Shown: in pieces, positions 42,271-51,826 of the stretch
Layout of the letters: every line of letters starts with the position of its first letter
Position numbering within the stretch: the first letter of the stretch is position 1
From: an uncultured Pseudomonas sp.
GTDB taxonomy: Bacteria > Pseudomonadota > Gammaproteobacteria > Pseudomonadales > Pseudomonadaceae
Assembly (NCBI GenBank): GCA_943914515.1
Contig: CALUCI010000002.1
Location: forward strand, 33,100-97,099
Length of the DNA: 64,000 nucleotides
Direction: 5' to 3'
The notes under the pieces: model-generated
Database searches by the model: none
The model's input: the letters and a program-made list of their open reading frames with translations, nothing else
Told to the model about the DNA's origin: nothing
Made by a program: the position numbers and the translations under genes

Positions 42271-43875
42271 TCAGCGACGTGTTTTCTGCAGGTAGCGACT
42301 CACCCGCCTGGCCGCCAACCGACCAGCCATGCCATTGACCCCGCCGCCGGGATGAATACCCGCGCTGCCGAGGTACAGCCCTGCCACCGGTAGCGTGTCG
42401 CCGCCCAGACCATGCGCCGGGCGCATGGTGCTGGAGCGCATCGACGTGGTGTCGATGTGCACCACGCAACCGTTCACCGTATTCAGGCGCGCGGTAAAGT
42501 CAGGCGCGGCTTCGATGCGGCGGCCGATGATCTGCCCCTCAATGCCATCGACATAGGCGAAGAGTTGCTCGATCACCTGATCGGCCACCTGCTCACGCAG
42601 CGCATCCCAGCCTTGGTTCGGGTTGACCGGCATCACCGGCGGATAGATGTACAGCACGTCCTGGCCAGCAGGTGCCTGTGAAGGGTCGGCGGCACTCGGT
42701 ACGGCGACGGTGATATACGGCAACGTGGGCACCTCGCCACGCGCGCAGGCGGCAAAGTTTTCCAGCACGGCCTCTTCAGTGCCGATCATCAGGCACGTAT
42801 TGCGCAAATCGACACCGTCGCCGCGCATCGCCTCGAACCGCGGCAGCGAAATCTGCCCACGCAGCGCGACATCCACTTTCAATGGGCCCGAGCCCTTGGC
42901 ATTGGCCGGGGCCATGGCGATACGCGTCAGCAAGTGCTTGGGGATCTGGCCAGAAGTGACCATCTCCAGCGCCGGCCTGGGGTGGCAGCCGGCAATCACG
43001 GCGCGGGCGGAGAACGTGCGGCCGTCGGCCAGTTTCACGCCTTTTACCTGGCCATCACTGGCCACGATTTCACTGACGCTGGCCGACACCAGCACCTGGC
43101 CGCCCAACGCTTCTAGGCGGGCCTGCATGGCATTGCTCAACTGCTGCATGCCGCCCATCACCCGCCCAACGCCGAACCGGTGGAGGAACCCAAGCAGTGC
43201 GTAGTAGATCCCCCCGCCGTCGGCGGTGATGTCGCCCGCGAGGCCAGTCAGCGCGCACATCGCCGAACGGGTGATCGGGTGCTCGAAACGCTCGCGCGCC
43301 GCCTGCAATGCCGAGCCGGTCATCAGCGCCATCAGTTCGGGCTTGAGGGCCTTATGCTTGATCGCCGTGCCCACCATCCGGAGTTTTACCCCCAGGTTGG
43401 CCTTGGCCGGATCGACCCGCATCATCGGCAGCGCAATGTCCAGGAACAGGTCGATGACCTTCATGAATTCGAGAAATGCATCGGCGTCCCGCGCGCTGAA
43501 ACGGCGAATCTCGTCGGCGGTGCGCTCGCGGTCGCGCCAGAAGATCAACGACTGGCCGTCCGGGTGCAGGTACACATAACCTGGCGCCAGCTCCACCGAC
43601 TTGAAGCCATATTGCTCCAGGCCAAGCTCCGCCGGCACGTGGGCGTGCACGCGCATCGACATCATGTCCAGTGCGCAAGGGTGCACCAGATGCTGCGGCG
43701 CTTCGGGTATCAGGTAGCCCGAGGAGGCCATGCCCCCCACCTTGTCCAGGGCCTCGAGCACCAGCACCTTCTTGCCCTCCATGCCCAGGTAGCAGCCAGC
43801 AGACAGGCCATTGGTACCGCCGCCAACCACGATCACATCAAAATCAGTGTTTACTGCGGGTTGCTTCTGGTTCAT
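42271..43875 (-). CDS. FAD-dependent phytoene-desaturase-like oxidoreductase
   Basis: 534 aa with the dinucleotide motif FDVIVVGGGTNGLSAGCYLGMEGKKVLVLEAL and the C-terminal flavin motif LPVAGLYLGSAGIHPGGGVNGMAGRLAARR. The family dehydrogenates or isomerises polyenes and cyclic compounds such as carotenoids or ketosteroids. In an abietane pathway a desaturase that helps aromatise the C ring of abietic-type acids would fit, but that is an inference. ATG 43875. It is the last gene of the 53482-42271 block, 58 bp after the SDR gene. Confidence 0.85.
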   Translation of the reverse strand: MNQKQPAVNTDFDVIVVGGGTNGLSAGCYLGMEGKKVLVLEALDKVGGMASSGYLIPEAPQHLVHPCALDMMSMRVHAHVPAELGLEQYGFKSVELAPGYVYLHPDGQSLIFWRDRERTADEIRRFSARDADAFLEFMKVIDLFLDIALPMMRVDPAKANLGVKLRMVGTAIKHKALKPELMALMTGSALQAARERFEHPITRSAMCALTGLAGDITADGGGIYYALLGFLHRFGVGRVMGGMQQLSNAMQARLEALGGQVLVSASVSEIVASDGQVKGVKLADGRTFSARAVIAGCHPRPALEMVTSGQIPKHLLTRIAMAPANAKGSGPLKVDVALRGQISLPRFEAMRGDGVDLRNTCLMIGTEEAVLENFAACARGEVPTLPYITVAVPSAADPSQAPAGQDVLYIYPPVMPVNPNQGWDALREQVADQVIEQLFAYVDGIEGQIIGRRIEAAPDFTARLNTVNGCVVHIDTTSMRSSTMRPAHGLGGDTLPVAGLYLGSAGIHPGGGVNGMAGRLAARRVSRYLQKTRR

Positions 43876-43933
43876 CACATGCTTCCATGTCGAAGGTCAG
43901 CCGGGGCGACGCAGGCACACGTCGCCAGCCGCG

Positions 43934-44755
43934 TTACATGCCAGTGCGGCCCATTTGCGCAAACAGCGAACGCATGGCCACCAATGAGGGGGTGTGGGTA
44001 CTGAAGCCACCATCGGCCACCAGGGTGCTGCCGGTGACGAAGGACGATTCATCGCTGGCCAGGAACGCCACCACATCGGCAATCTGGCGCGGAGTGCCGA
44101 GTTCGGCAGTGCAGTGGTTGTCCCGCAGAATATCCAGCAGCGCTGGCGGCATGGCGTGCTCGGAGGGCGCCAGGCCGATCTGTACGGCGTTGCCGCGAAT
44201 CCCCTGCTTACCGTACTGCGAGGCCACCATGCGCGGCAGCATCATCAGGCCGGCCTTGGAGGTGGCGTAACCGGTCAGGGACATGTCGCCCTGCATACCA
44301 AGCCCGGAGGTCGCGAAAATGATCGAGCCCTTGCCCAGCTCCAGCATGGCCGGAATCACGTGCTTGGTGCACAGCACCGCGCCGCGCAGGTTGACGGCGA
44401 TGGCACGATCCCAGGCCGCCATGTCGAGGTTGACGAAGTCGCGATCCAACTGGCGCTGCTCTGCATTGAGAATCGCCGCGTTGTTGTGCAGTACGTCGAT
44501 ACGGCCAAACCGCTGCTTCACCTGGGCAACCATCGCCTGGACTTCGCCCTCCGACGAAACATCGGTACGAATCGCCAGCGCCTGATGCCCCTCGCCGAGC
44601 AGTGATTCAGCGACGGCCATGGCCCCGTCGAGATTGATATCGACCACTGCGATGCTCGCACCGTGGGAGGCCAGCACACGGGCGCACTCTGCCCCCAACC
44701 CGCCACCGGCGCCCGTGATAATGGCCACCCGCCCTGCCAGCTTGCCTGTACTCAT
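43934..44755 (-). CDS. SDR-family oxidoreductase
   Basis: 273 aa: TGAGGGLGAECARVLASHGA and the active site FATSGLGMQGDMSLTGYATSKAG with Ser, Tyr and Lys. Start ATG 44755. A perfect AACAACAA Crc motif (44766-44773) precedes it, overlapping AAGGAAA. It sits between the enoyl-CoA hydratase and the FAD enzyme genes. Confidence 0.88.
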   Translation of the reverse strand: MSTGKLAGRVAIITGAGGGLGAECARVLASHGASIAVVDINLDGAMAVAESLLGEGHQALAIRTDVSSEGEVQAMVAQVKQRFGRIDVLHNNAAILNAEQRQLDRDFVNLDMAAWDRAIAVNLRGAVLCTKHVIPAMLELGKGSIIFATSGLGMQGDMSLTGYATSKAGLMMLPRMVASQYGKQGIRGNAVQIGLAPSEHAMPPALLDILRDNHCTAELGTPRQIADVVAFLASDESSFVTGSTLVADGGFSTHTPSLVAMRSLFAQMGRTGM

Positions 44756-44765
44756 GTTGATTTCC

Positions 44766-44773
44766 TTGTTGTT
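44766..44773 (-). promoter_or_regulatory. Hfq/Crc CA motif (AACAACAA)
   Basis: Perfect canonical match directly next to the ribosome site of the SDR starting at 44755. Confidence 0.6.
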
Positions 44774-44785
44774 GTAAAGGGCTCT

Positions 44786-45595
44786 TCACTCGCCCGTGAA
44801 ACGCGGCTCACGTCGTTCACTGAAGGCCTGGGCGGCCTCTCGTGCGTCGTGGGTAGGCGCCAGCAACGCAAACAGGTCGAGCTCCAGGTTCAGGCCACTC
44901 TTGAGGTCCAGCTCCAGCGCCGCGCGGGCCGCCTGCTTGACGAAAGCCGATGCGGTGGGCGGCTTGCCAGCGATGCGCCGGGCAAAGGCGGTCACCTCCT
45001 CCAGCAAGCTGAGGGTGTCAGTGGCCACCCGGCTGACCAGACCGATACGCTGCGCCTGCTCTGCATTCATGCGGTCGCCGGAGAGCAGCATATCCAGCGC
45101 CTGGCCCGGCGCGACCACGCGAGACAACCGTTGCGTGCCGCCGCCACCGGGAATCAGCCCCAGGCCGGTTTCCGGTAGCGCGAAAACCGCATTGGGCGCC
45201 GCAAAACGAATGTCACAGGCCAGCGCCAGTTCCAACCCACCGCCCATGCAGTAACCATGGATGGCCGCGATCACGGGCTTGGCAACGCCATCCAGGGCTT
45301 CGATCCAGCGCACCTTTTCCATGCGCTGGCGTACTTGCAGGCTGGATTCGGGGCCGCGGCGTTCCTTGATATCGGCACCGGCGCAGAAACCCCGCTCACC
45401 TTCACCACGGATCACGATCACGCGAATCTCGGGGTCTTGCTCCAGCAATGCCAATGCCTGTGGCACACCCAGGCGAATCGCGTCATTGATAGCGTTGATC
45501 TGGTTTGGCCGTGTCAGCACCACCCAACCGACCCGGGCGTCGCACTCGACGCGTACGGCCTCGTTGATCACCTGCTCGCTCGGCGTTATGGTCAT
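44786..45595 (-). CDS. Enoyl-CoA hydratase
   Basis: 269 aa with both catalytic glutamates: Glu122 in GGGLELALACD and Glu142 in ALPETGLGLIPGGGGTQRL. Oxyanion-hole segment GFCAGADIKER. So, unlike the protein at 6211, this should hydrate 2-enoyl-CoA. Start ATG 45595, overlapping the VOC gene stop by 4 bp; readings further upstream lie in that gene. Confidence 0.93.
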   Translation of the reverse strand: MTITPSEQVINEAVRVECDARVGWVVLTRPNQINAINDAIRLGVPQALALLEQDPEIRVIVIRGEGERGFCAGADIKERRGPESSLQVRQRMEKVRWIEALDGVAKPVIAAIHGYCMGGGLELALACDIRFAAPNAVFALPETGLGLIPGGGGTQRLSRVVAPGQALDMLLSGDRMNAEQAQRIGLVSRVATDTLSLLEEVTAFARRIAGKPPTASAFVKQAARAALELDLKSGLNLELDLFALLAPTHDAREAAQAFSERREPRFTGE

Positions 45596-46563
45596 GCAGG
45601 GCACTCCTCGAACTCGAACACCTGACCGTTGAGTTCCCGCGGGTCGACTTTGATCAACGCACGGCCGCCCACCGCCTCGGACGACTCGATCCACTCGAAG
45701 CGGGTGCCACGGGCACGCAGGTCGTCGGCCTTGGCGGCAAGGTCGTTGACGCCGATACGGATGTAATAAGGGCCAGGTCCCCAGTTGTTGACGTAGTGGC
45801 CGGCGTCGGTGTTCCAGTAGGTGGCCTCCAGCACATCCAGGGTGGCGCTGTTGGGCACACTGAAACCCATGCGTGCGCGGCGGTAGCCTTCGCCACGGAT
45901 ATGCTCCACCGGCCCGCTCGGCTCCCAGTCCAGGTTGGTGGAAACCTTGCGCAGGGTTTCATCCAGGTCGCGCACCAGGAAGCCGCGTGCGGTCACACGC
46001 ACCATGTCGCCGGGCTTGAGGTCGCGTGGCTGGACCGGCGGCAACTGGTAGGTTTCGGACGGCATCTGCAACGGCTCGGTCGGCATGATCTCGATGCACA
46101 GGCCACCGTCCACCGACGGCTGGTAATAGGGCTTCTCGGGGGTCGCACCCAGCCACAGCCGATCGAAGGGCATTTCCGGGGTGCGCTGCGCCATGCGAAA
46201 CGGCAGGCGACGGCGCATCAGCTTGTCCACCAACGCGTCGAACTTGTCGCCATGCAGGGCGAGCACGATGGAGTGGGTGAGCATCGGGCGGTGGTGGCCC
46301 TGGAAGTCTTTCAAGCTCTCCAGGAAGTCATGGAACAGCGGGTCCCCAGGGTTGGGGCGATCCAGGTGCCACTGCGGCTCGATGCGCGTGGGCGACACGG
46401 CCAGGGACTTGTGTACACGCAGGAAGTGCGCAATGTACGGGTGATTGTCGAACGCCTGGCGCCAGCGTTCGTGCTTGTAGATACCGAGCTTGTCGACCAG
46501 CATTTCCGTCATGGCGTCCGGGTCCGGAACCATCATGTCGGCACTCATCAATAATTCGAACAT
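45592..46563 (-). CDS. VOC-superfamily (glyoxalase/extradiol-fold) protein
   Basis: 323 aa of two VOC-like halves: MFELLMSADMMVPDPDAMTEMLVDKLGI at the start, MLTHSIVLALHGDKFDALVDKL in the middle, and PYYIRIGVNDLAAKADDLRARGTRFEW, a typical VOC beta-alpha unit, near the end. It is about the length of DitC (319 aa), but an extradiol His/His/Glu triad cannot be set confidently; His97 and Glu159 are candidates. It could be a second ring-cleavage enzyme, an epimerase or a glyoxalase. It lies upstream of, and coupled to, the enoyl-CoA hydratase gene. Confidence 0.75.
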   Translation of the reverse strand: MFELLMSADMMVPDPDAMTEMLVDKLGIYKHERWRQAFDNHPYIAHFLRVHKSLAVSPTRIEPQWHLDRPNPGDPLFHDFLESLKDFQGHHRPMLTHSIVLALHGDKFDALVDKLMRRRLPFRMAQRTPEMPFDRLWLGATPEKPYYQPSVDGGLCIEIMPTEPLQMPSETYQLPPVQPRDLKPGDMVRVTARGFLVRDLDETLRKVSTNLDWEPSGPVEHIRGEGYRRARMGFSVPNSATLDVLEATYWNTDAGHYVNNWGPGPYYIRIGVNDLAAKADDLRARGTRFEWIESSEAVGGRALIKVDPRELNGQVFEFEECPA

Positions 46564-46607
46564 GTCTCTCTCCTCGAAAGGGTTGGCGAGGCCTGTATCC
46601 GGCCTTT

Positions 46608-49142
46608 TCAGTCAGCGGGCACGCCGCGCACGGCGGACCCGGGCAATGCATGTCGTTTGGCCGCGCTCGTTGGCTTGTCGGGGCGTTGCCGCGAGCGCGC
46701 GTCGTCGAGGTCGAGGGTGGCCCCGGCCTTGGCGTTGCGTTTGGGGTTGAGCAGGTAATGCGAAAGGGCCGGGATCAGCACCAGCGCCCCGAGCATGTTC
46801 CACAGGAACATGAAGGTCAGCAGGATGCCCATGTCGGCCTGGAATTTGATCGGCGACCAGGCCCAGGTGATCACCCCGGCCGCCATGGTCAGGCCGACCA
46901 GCGCGACCACGCGACCGGTGAAGTCAAGCGAGCGACGGTAGGCGACCGCCAGGCTGGCCCCGCGCTCCTGCACCGCCAACTGCACGCTGAGCAGGTACAG
47001 CGCGTAATCGACGCCGACGCCGACACCGACCGCAATGACCGGTAGCGTCGCCACCTTCAGGCCGATGCCCAGCCACACCATCAGTGCCTTGCAGATAATC
47101 GTGGTCATCAGCAGTGGGATAAGCGCCACGACCGTCGCCCGCCAGCTACGGAACGTCAGCAGGCACAGCAGCGCCGTCGCGCCGTACACCGCCAGGTACA
47201 TGGTGATGATGCCTTTCTCGACCTCGATGTTGGTCGCGGCCTCGATGCCGGCGTTGCCTGCCGCCAACAGGAACTCAACCGGGTGTTCAGCGCCGGGTAC
47301 AGTGTTGTTCTCCCTGGCGAACGCTTCCGACACCTTCAGCACTCGGCTCAGGGTGTCTGCCTTGTGATCCGCGAGGTAGGCGATCATCGGCGTCACCGAG
47401 CACTGCTGGTTGGTGATGCCGGGCGCCGAGATCATTGCCGCGTCCACCGCCGAGTTGGTGATGGCCTGGTCGCGGCTGATGCTGAGCCATTTCGGGCTGC
47501 CCTCGGCCATGCCCGAGCTGATCATGCGCACGGTTTCGGCCAGTGACTGGGTGGTTTGCACACCGGGGGTCTGGTTCAGACGCCAGGCCAGCTTGTCCAT
47601 GCTTTGCAGGGCCGGATAAAGCCGGCAACTGTCTTCGTCGGTTTTCATGATGACCACGAACTGGTCACTGGACAGGCCGTAATGGCGGGTGATGAAGGCA
47701 TTGTCGCGGTTGTATCTCGAGTCCGGGCGCAGCTCGGGCGCACCGGGGTCGAGATCGCCTACCTTCAGGTGCATCATCACCGCGCTGCCCAGCACGGTCA
47801 CCAGCACTGACAAGGCAATCACCGCAGTCGCCATCGGGCGCTCGGTGAAACGGTCCAGGCCGTGCCAGACCCGCCCGAGAAAGCCTCGCCCGGCCTCACC
47901 GGCCTGGTCCTTGGCAATCGCGATGCGCGCGGCCTTGGCGCTCACGCCCAGGTAAGACAGCGCCACCGGAATCAACAGCAACTTGGTGAAGATCAGCACC
48001 GCCACGCCGATGCTGGTGGTCAGGGCGAGGTCGCGGATCACCGGGATGTCGATGATGACCAACACGGCAAAGCCGACGATGTTGGTCAGCAGCGCCGTCA
48101 GCCCGGTGAGAAACAGGCGGCGGAACGTGTAGCGCGCCGCTACGTACTTGTGGGTGCCGCGGCCAATGTCCTGGAGGATGCCGTTCATCTTCTGGGTGCC
48201 ATGGGAGATGCCGATAGCGAAGATCAGGAACGGCACCAGGATCGAGTACGGGTCCAGGTCGTAGCCCAGCAATTGCATCAGCCCCAGCAGCCAGACCACG
48301 CCGGCCACCGCCACGCTCACCAGCAGCAAGGTGCTACGCAGGCAACGGGTATAGAAGTAGACGAACAGGCCGGCGATCATCACTGAGGCGCCAAAGAACA
48401 GCATGACCGAATACAGGCCGTCGATCAGGTCGCCTACCAACTTGCTGAAACCAACGATGTGGATGCCGACCTTGTCGCTTTCGAGCGAGCGGATCTTGTC
48501 TTCAAGCTGCCTGGAGAAATCGCCATAGTCCAGCGGCTTGCCGGTTTGCGGGTTGGTGTCGAGCAGCGGTGCCACGATCATGCTCGACTTGCTGTCGTTG
48601 GCCACCAGGCTACCGGTGATGCCAGCGCGCATGATGTTGCGGCGCAAGGCCTGGATCGCCTGCTCGCTACCGTCGTAGTCCGATGGCATCACTGCCCCGC
48701 CATCGATGCCCTCTTCGGTGACTTCCTTCCAGCGCACGATGGGCATCCACAGCGACTTCATCCATGAGCGGTCAACGCCCGGAATCAGGTACAGCGTGTC
48801 ATTGACCTTCTGCAGGGCCAGCAGGTACTCGGCGTCATAGATATCGCCGGTCTTGTTCTCGACCACCACCCGGACACTGTTGCCCAGCCCCGGCAACTGG
48901 TTTTTGTAGGCCAGGTAATTCTTGATATAGGGACTGGAGCTGGGAATCATCTTTTCAAAGCTGGCGTTCACCTGAAGCTGTGCCGCAAAGAAGCCCAGCA
49001 CCACGGTAGCGAGCAGGCAGGCAACGATGACCAACATGCGGTTACGGAAGATCACCCGCTCAAACCAGCCGCCGGAGTTTTTATCGAAGTCCTCCAGATG
49101 GGCAATCACTGGCATCCCGCTGTTGAATTTTTGCTCGACCAT
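46608..49142 (-). CDS. RND/MMPL-family transporter
   Basis: 844 aa inner-membrane permease with about 12 segments in two halves, each followed by large periplasmic loops (NASFEKMIPSSSPYIKNYLAYK in the first; DPGAPELRPDSRYNRDNAFITRHYG in the second). Segment SILVPFLIFAIGISHGTQKMNGI is the RND TM4-like motif and PVIAVGVGVGVDYALYLLS its counterpart. These SSD/MMPL proteins move hydrophobic compounds and recur with the YCF48, DUF1329 and DUF1302 genes found here just upstream. The direction, uptake or efflux, is not known. Confidence 0.9.
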   Translation of the reverse strand: MVEQKFNSGMPVIAHLEDFDKNSGGWFERVIFRNRMLVIVACLLATVVLGFFAAQLQVNASFEKMIPSSSPYIKNYLAYKNQLPGLGNSVRVVVENKTGDIYDAEYLLALQKVNDTLYLIPGVDRSWMKSLWMPIVRWKEVTEEGIDGGAVMPSDYDGSEQAIQALRRNIMRAGITGSLVANDSKSSMIVAPLLDTNPQTGKPLDYGDFSRQLEDKIRSLESDKVGIHIVGFSKLVGDLIDGLYSVMLFFGASVMIAGLFVYFYTRCLRSTLLLVSVAVAGVVWLLGLMQLLGYDLDPYSILVPFLIFAIGISHGTQKMNGILQDIGRGTHKYVAARYTFRRLFLTGLTALLTNIVGFAVLVIIDIPVIRDLALTTSIGVAVLIFTKLLLIPVALSYLGVSAKAARIAIAKDQAGEAGRGFLGRVWHGLDRFTERPMATAVIALSVLVTVLGSAVMMHLKVGDLDPGAPELRPDSRYNRDNAFITRHYGLSSDQFVVIMKTDEDSCRLYPALQSMDKLAWRLNQTPGVQTTQSLAETVRMISSGMAEGSPKWLSISRDQAITNSAVDAAMISAPGITNQQCSVTPMIAYLADHKADTLSRVLKVSEAFARENNTVPGAEHPVEFLLAAGNAGIEAATNIEVEKGIITMYLAVYGATALLCLLTFRSWRATVVALIPLLMTTIICKALMVWLGIGLKVATLPVIAVGVGVGVDYALYLLSVQLAVQERGASLAVAYRRSLDFTGRVVALVGLTMAAGVITWAWSPIKFQADMGILLTFMFLWNMLGALVLIPALSHYLLNPKRNAKAGATLDLDDARSRQRPDKPTSAAKRHALPGSAVRGVPAD

Positions 49143-49177
49143 GTTTTCTTTCTCGTTGGGGAATCGTGCCGACGGCG

Positions 49178-50299
49178 TCAGTTAGCCCGGGCGATATCGA
49201 TGACCTTGGCGCCAGCAAAGCGCGCCACCACCAGCCGCCCGTCCTGCTCTGTCGCGCTGGCGGCATACACCTCGCCCACGCGCGCCTGTGCCAGTGGGGT
49301 GACGTCCAGAGTGCGGCGATCCACACTGACCAATTGCCCGCCCTGGCTCACCACCACCAGCGCCGTACCTTGCTCCACGACACTGACCAGGCTGGTTTCG
49401 ATGCCGGTTTCAAGCCGTTGCCAGTGCTGGCCGGCGTCGACGCTGGCGAACAGATTGCCGCGCAGCCCATAGGCCAGCAGTAACTGCTCGAAGGCGGCGA
49501 CGCCGAAATAAGTGCCGGTGTAGGGCGTCTCGATTTTTTCAAAGCGCTGCTGACCAGGCTCAAGGCGCAGCAGTACGCCCTGTTCGCCGCTGATATAGAA
49601 CGTGCCATTGCGCTCCGCCAGCCCGTACAGGTGCATGCGGCGGGGGTTGTCAGCCCGCTCGAGCCAGGGTTGCCAGGTGCCGCCAGCGTCCTCGCTGTGC
49701 AGGATCATGCCGAAGGCGCCCACAGCGAAGCCTCGGCCGCTGGCGTCGAACAGTACGTCCAGCAAAGGCGCGGGTAGCACATTGGGAGTCGCGGAACTGC
49801 CCGCGGCACGTTTGACCTCCTGCACCAGGTCACCAGCCTCGGGGTCGCCTTGTTCGGCGCGCTGGCCGTAGACACTGCCGAGCAGGCTCAGCAGCTTGCG
49901 TCCGTCCATCTGCACGGCCCAGGTGGCGCCGCCATCGCTGCTATGCAGCACCACGGAGTCGTGGCCGACGATCCAGCCGTTGCGCGCATCACTGAAACGC
50001 ACCTGGACGAAGTCGCTGGAAACCGGACTGTGGACCTGCTGCCAACTGCTGCCATTGTCACTGGAGCGTTGAATCAAGCCGTGCAGGCCGACACCGACCA
50101 GCGTGTTGCCGGCACGTACCACGCTGATCAACGGCGCGGCTAGCGGCTGCCCGAGCGTCTGCGCCGGCACGTCAAGCGGATCGCTGGCGGCGGTCGCCGC
50201 CTGGGTTGCACCCGCCATCGCCAGCCACAAGGGGATCAGCGCCACGCTCAACACACACGTGCGCCACGGTTGGGGTCTTGCAAGGCCTTGGCTAATCAT
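49178..50299 (-). CDS. YCF48/BNR-repeat periplasmic protein
   Basis: 373 aa with a signal peptide (CVLSVALIPLWLAMAGATQAATA) and a beta-propeller of repeats such as SSDNGSSWQQVHSPV, SSDGGATWAVQMDG, SEDAGGTWQPWLE and SVDAGQHWQRLETG (S-x-D-x-G-x-x-W). YCF48-like proteins act in assembly in photosynthetic species; in this setting they accompany RND/DUF1329/DUF1302 genes. Start ATG 50299 after GAGGAT; GTG 50317 is less likely. Confidence 0.87.
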   Translation of the reverse strand: MISQGLARPQPWRTCVLSVALIPLWLAMAGATQAATAASDPLDVPAQTLGQPLAAPLISVVRAGNTLVGVGLHGLIQRSSDNGSSWQQVHSPVSSDFVQVRFSDARNGWIVGHDSVVLHSSDGGATWAVQMDGRKLLSLLGSVYGQRAEQGDPEAGDLVQEVKRAAGSSATPNVLPAPLLDVLFDASGRGFAVGAFGMILHSEDAGGTWQPWLERADNPRRMHLYGLAERNGTFYISGEQGVLLRLEPGQQRFEKIETPYTGTYFGVAAFEQLLLAYGLRGNLFASVDAGQHWQRLETGIETSLVSVVEQGTALVVVSQGGQLVSVDRRTLDVTPLAQARVGEVYAASATEQDGRLVVARFAGAKVIDIARAN

Positions 50300-50431
50300 T
50301 GTTTTTATCCTCACCACGCCAGAGTCGCCCTGCTACCCGACAGCACACCGCACGCTGCCAGGCATCAGGCACAACCTTCTCAACTGCGTGCCGCTTTGCA
50401 GGGCGCGCAGGTTACTGCCAGCACACCAGAC

Positions 50432-51796
50432 TCAGCGTTGGGTCTCACGCGCGACGATGGCCTCGGGGTTCATGTCCCGTTCGGTACGTGGCGTGTCGGA
50501 GAACTTGTAGCCCCCCTTCAAACCGTCGTTGAGCAGCGCCCACATGCCTTTGTTGAAGTCGTACACAACGTTCTTCACGTTGTACGGCAGGTCCTTGTCG
50601 TATAGCTGCACACCGCTGAGGAAGATGGCGCGATACAAGGCGCCGCTCTGGTCCCAGGCGTCATACAGGCCGATACCGAAGGTGTCCTCATCCAGGTAGT
50701 AGGTGCGCTTGCTGTAGACATGGCGCTTGCCCGGCTTGAGCGTCGCCTCCACTACCCATACGCGGTGCAGTTCCCAACGCTCGCACGCGGGGTTGGCGTG
50801 GTGCTTGAGAAATTGGTCGTCCTGCTTGCACTCGAAGTAGAACTTGTAGGCGTTGTAGGGGATGTACATCTCCTTGCGGCCCACCAGCTTGTAGTCGAAG
50901 CGGTCCTGGCTACCCGAGAACATTTGCAGTTCGTCGAACAGCGTCACCCCGCCCTGGCTGGCCACCGGGGTGTCGAAGGAGAACTCGGGCGCAAGCTTCA
51001 CGCGACGCTGGCCGGGCGAGTAGCTGAAGGCCCGGCGAGCCTTGGTCGCGGGGTCCAGGTAGTCGTTGAGCACGGTGACCTCACCCGAACGGCGCGCCGG
51101 ATAGTTGTTCAGCGAATACACCCGCGCATACATCATCGGATCACGATCGGCCTGCGTCGGCTGGTAGTAGGGTTGCTCTTCGAAGGTGGCCTGCTCGGCC
51201 GCCTTGGTGCGCTGGCCATTGGCGTCCATCACCCAACTGTTGGATGAACTGGTGGTGGAGTAGCCGGGGCCGATCTTGTAACGCAATTGCTGGTTCCAGA
51301 TCACCTCGTTGCCGGTCTTCGGAATCGGGAACGGCAGCCCGCCCCGGCAGGCAGGGTCAACCGCCAGGCCATCTTTCTGGGTGTTGCAACTGGTCGCATT
51401 GCGTACCGTGGCCTCCAGCACCTCTTTGGGATAGGCAGTGGTGCGATGGCTCGGGTAGATATCGAAGTAGTACTCCGGGTACTTCTTGAGGATTTCCTTC
51501 TGCCCGTCACTGAGTTTGTCGGCGTATTGCGCCACGTTTTGCGCAGTGATGCGGAACAGGGGCTTCTCGTTGCGGAACGGGTCGGCCCAGAACCCGCTGT
51601 CGGGCTTGAAATCCGCCGGCGCAGTGCGAAGGCCGCCGTCATAGGCAGGGATGGTGCCCTCTGCGTTGCCCGCTTTGATCGCGCCGAAGGGGGTCAGGGT
51701 CGTACCAAGCTGCGCGGCCTCTTCAGGGCTGACCGCAGCCAGGCTGCAGGTAGCGATGCCGAACAGTGCGAGGGACAAGGCTAATTGTCGTTTCAT
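50432..51796 (-). CDS. DUF1329 outer-membrane-associated protein (copy 1)
   Basis: 454 aa with signal peptide (ALSLALFGIATCSLAA). Conserved DUF1329 pieces include LTPFGAIKAGNAEGTIPAYDGGL, FRITAQNVAQYADKLS, GRKEMYIPYNAYKFYF, HANPACERWELHRVWVVEATLKPGKRHVYSKRTYYLDED. The fold is LolA/LolB-like, suited to carrying lipids across the periplasm. It is almost a duplicate of the protein at 58829 and lies 31 bp after DUF1302. AATAAAAA (51811-51818) lies before its start. Confidence 0.88.
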   Translation of the reverse strand: MKRQLALSLALFGIATCSLAAVSPEEAAQLGTTLTPFGAIKAGNAEGTIPAYDGGLRTAPADFKPDSGFWADPFRNEKPLFRITAQNVAQYADKLSDGQKEILKKYPEYYFDIYPSHRTTAYPKEVLEATVRNATSCNTQKDGLAVDPACRGGLPFPIPKTGNEVIWNQQLRYKIGPGYSTTSSSNSWVMDANGQRTKAAEQATFEEQPYYQPTQADRDPMMYARVYSLNNYPARRSGEVTVLNDYLDPATKARRAFSYSPGQRRVKLAPEFSFDTPVASQGGVTLFDELQMFSGSQDRFDYKLVGRKEMYIPYNAYKFYFECKQDDQFLKHHANPACERWELHRVWVVEATLKPGKRHVYSKRTYYLDEDTFGIGLYDAWDQSGALYRAIFLSGVQLYDKDLPYNVKNVVYDFNKGMWALLNDGLKGGYKFSDTPRTERDMNPEAIVARETQR

Positions 51797-51810
51797 TCAG
51801 GCGGTCTCCG

Positions 51811-51818
51811 TTTTTATT
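51811..51818 (-). promoter_or_regulatory. Hfq/Crc CA motif (AATAAAAA)
   Basis: AAnAAnAA match 15-22 nt before the DUF1329 start. Confidence 0.5.
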
Positions 51819-51826
51819 GGATTTGT

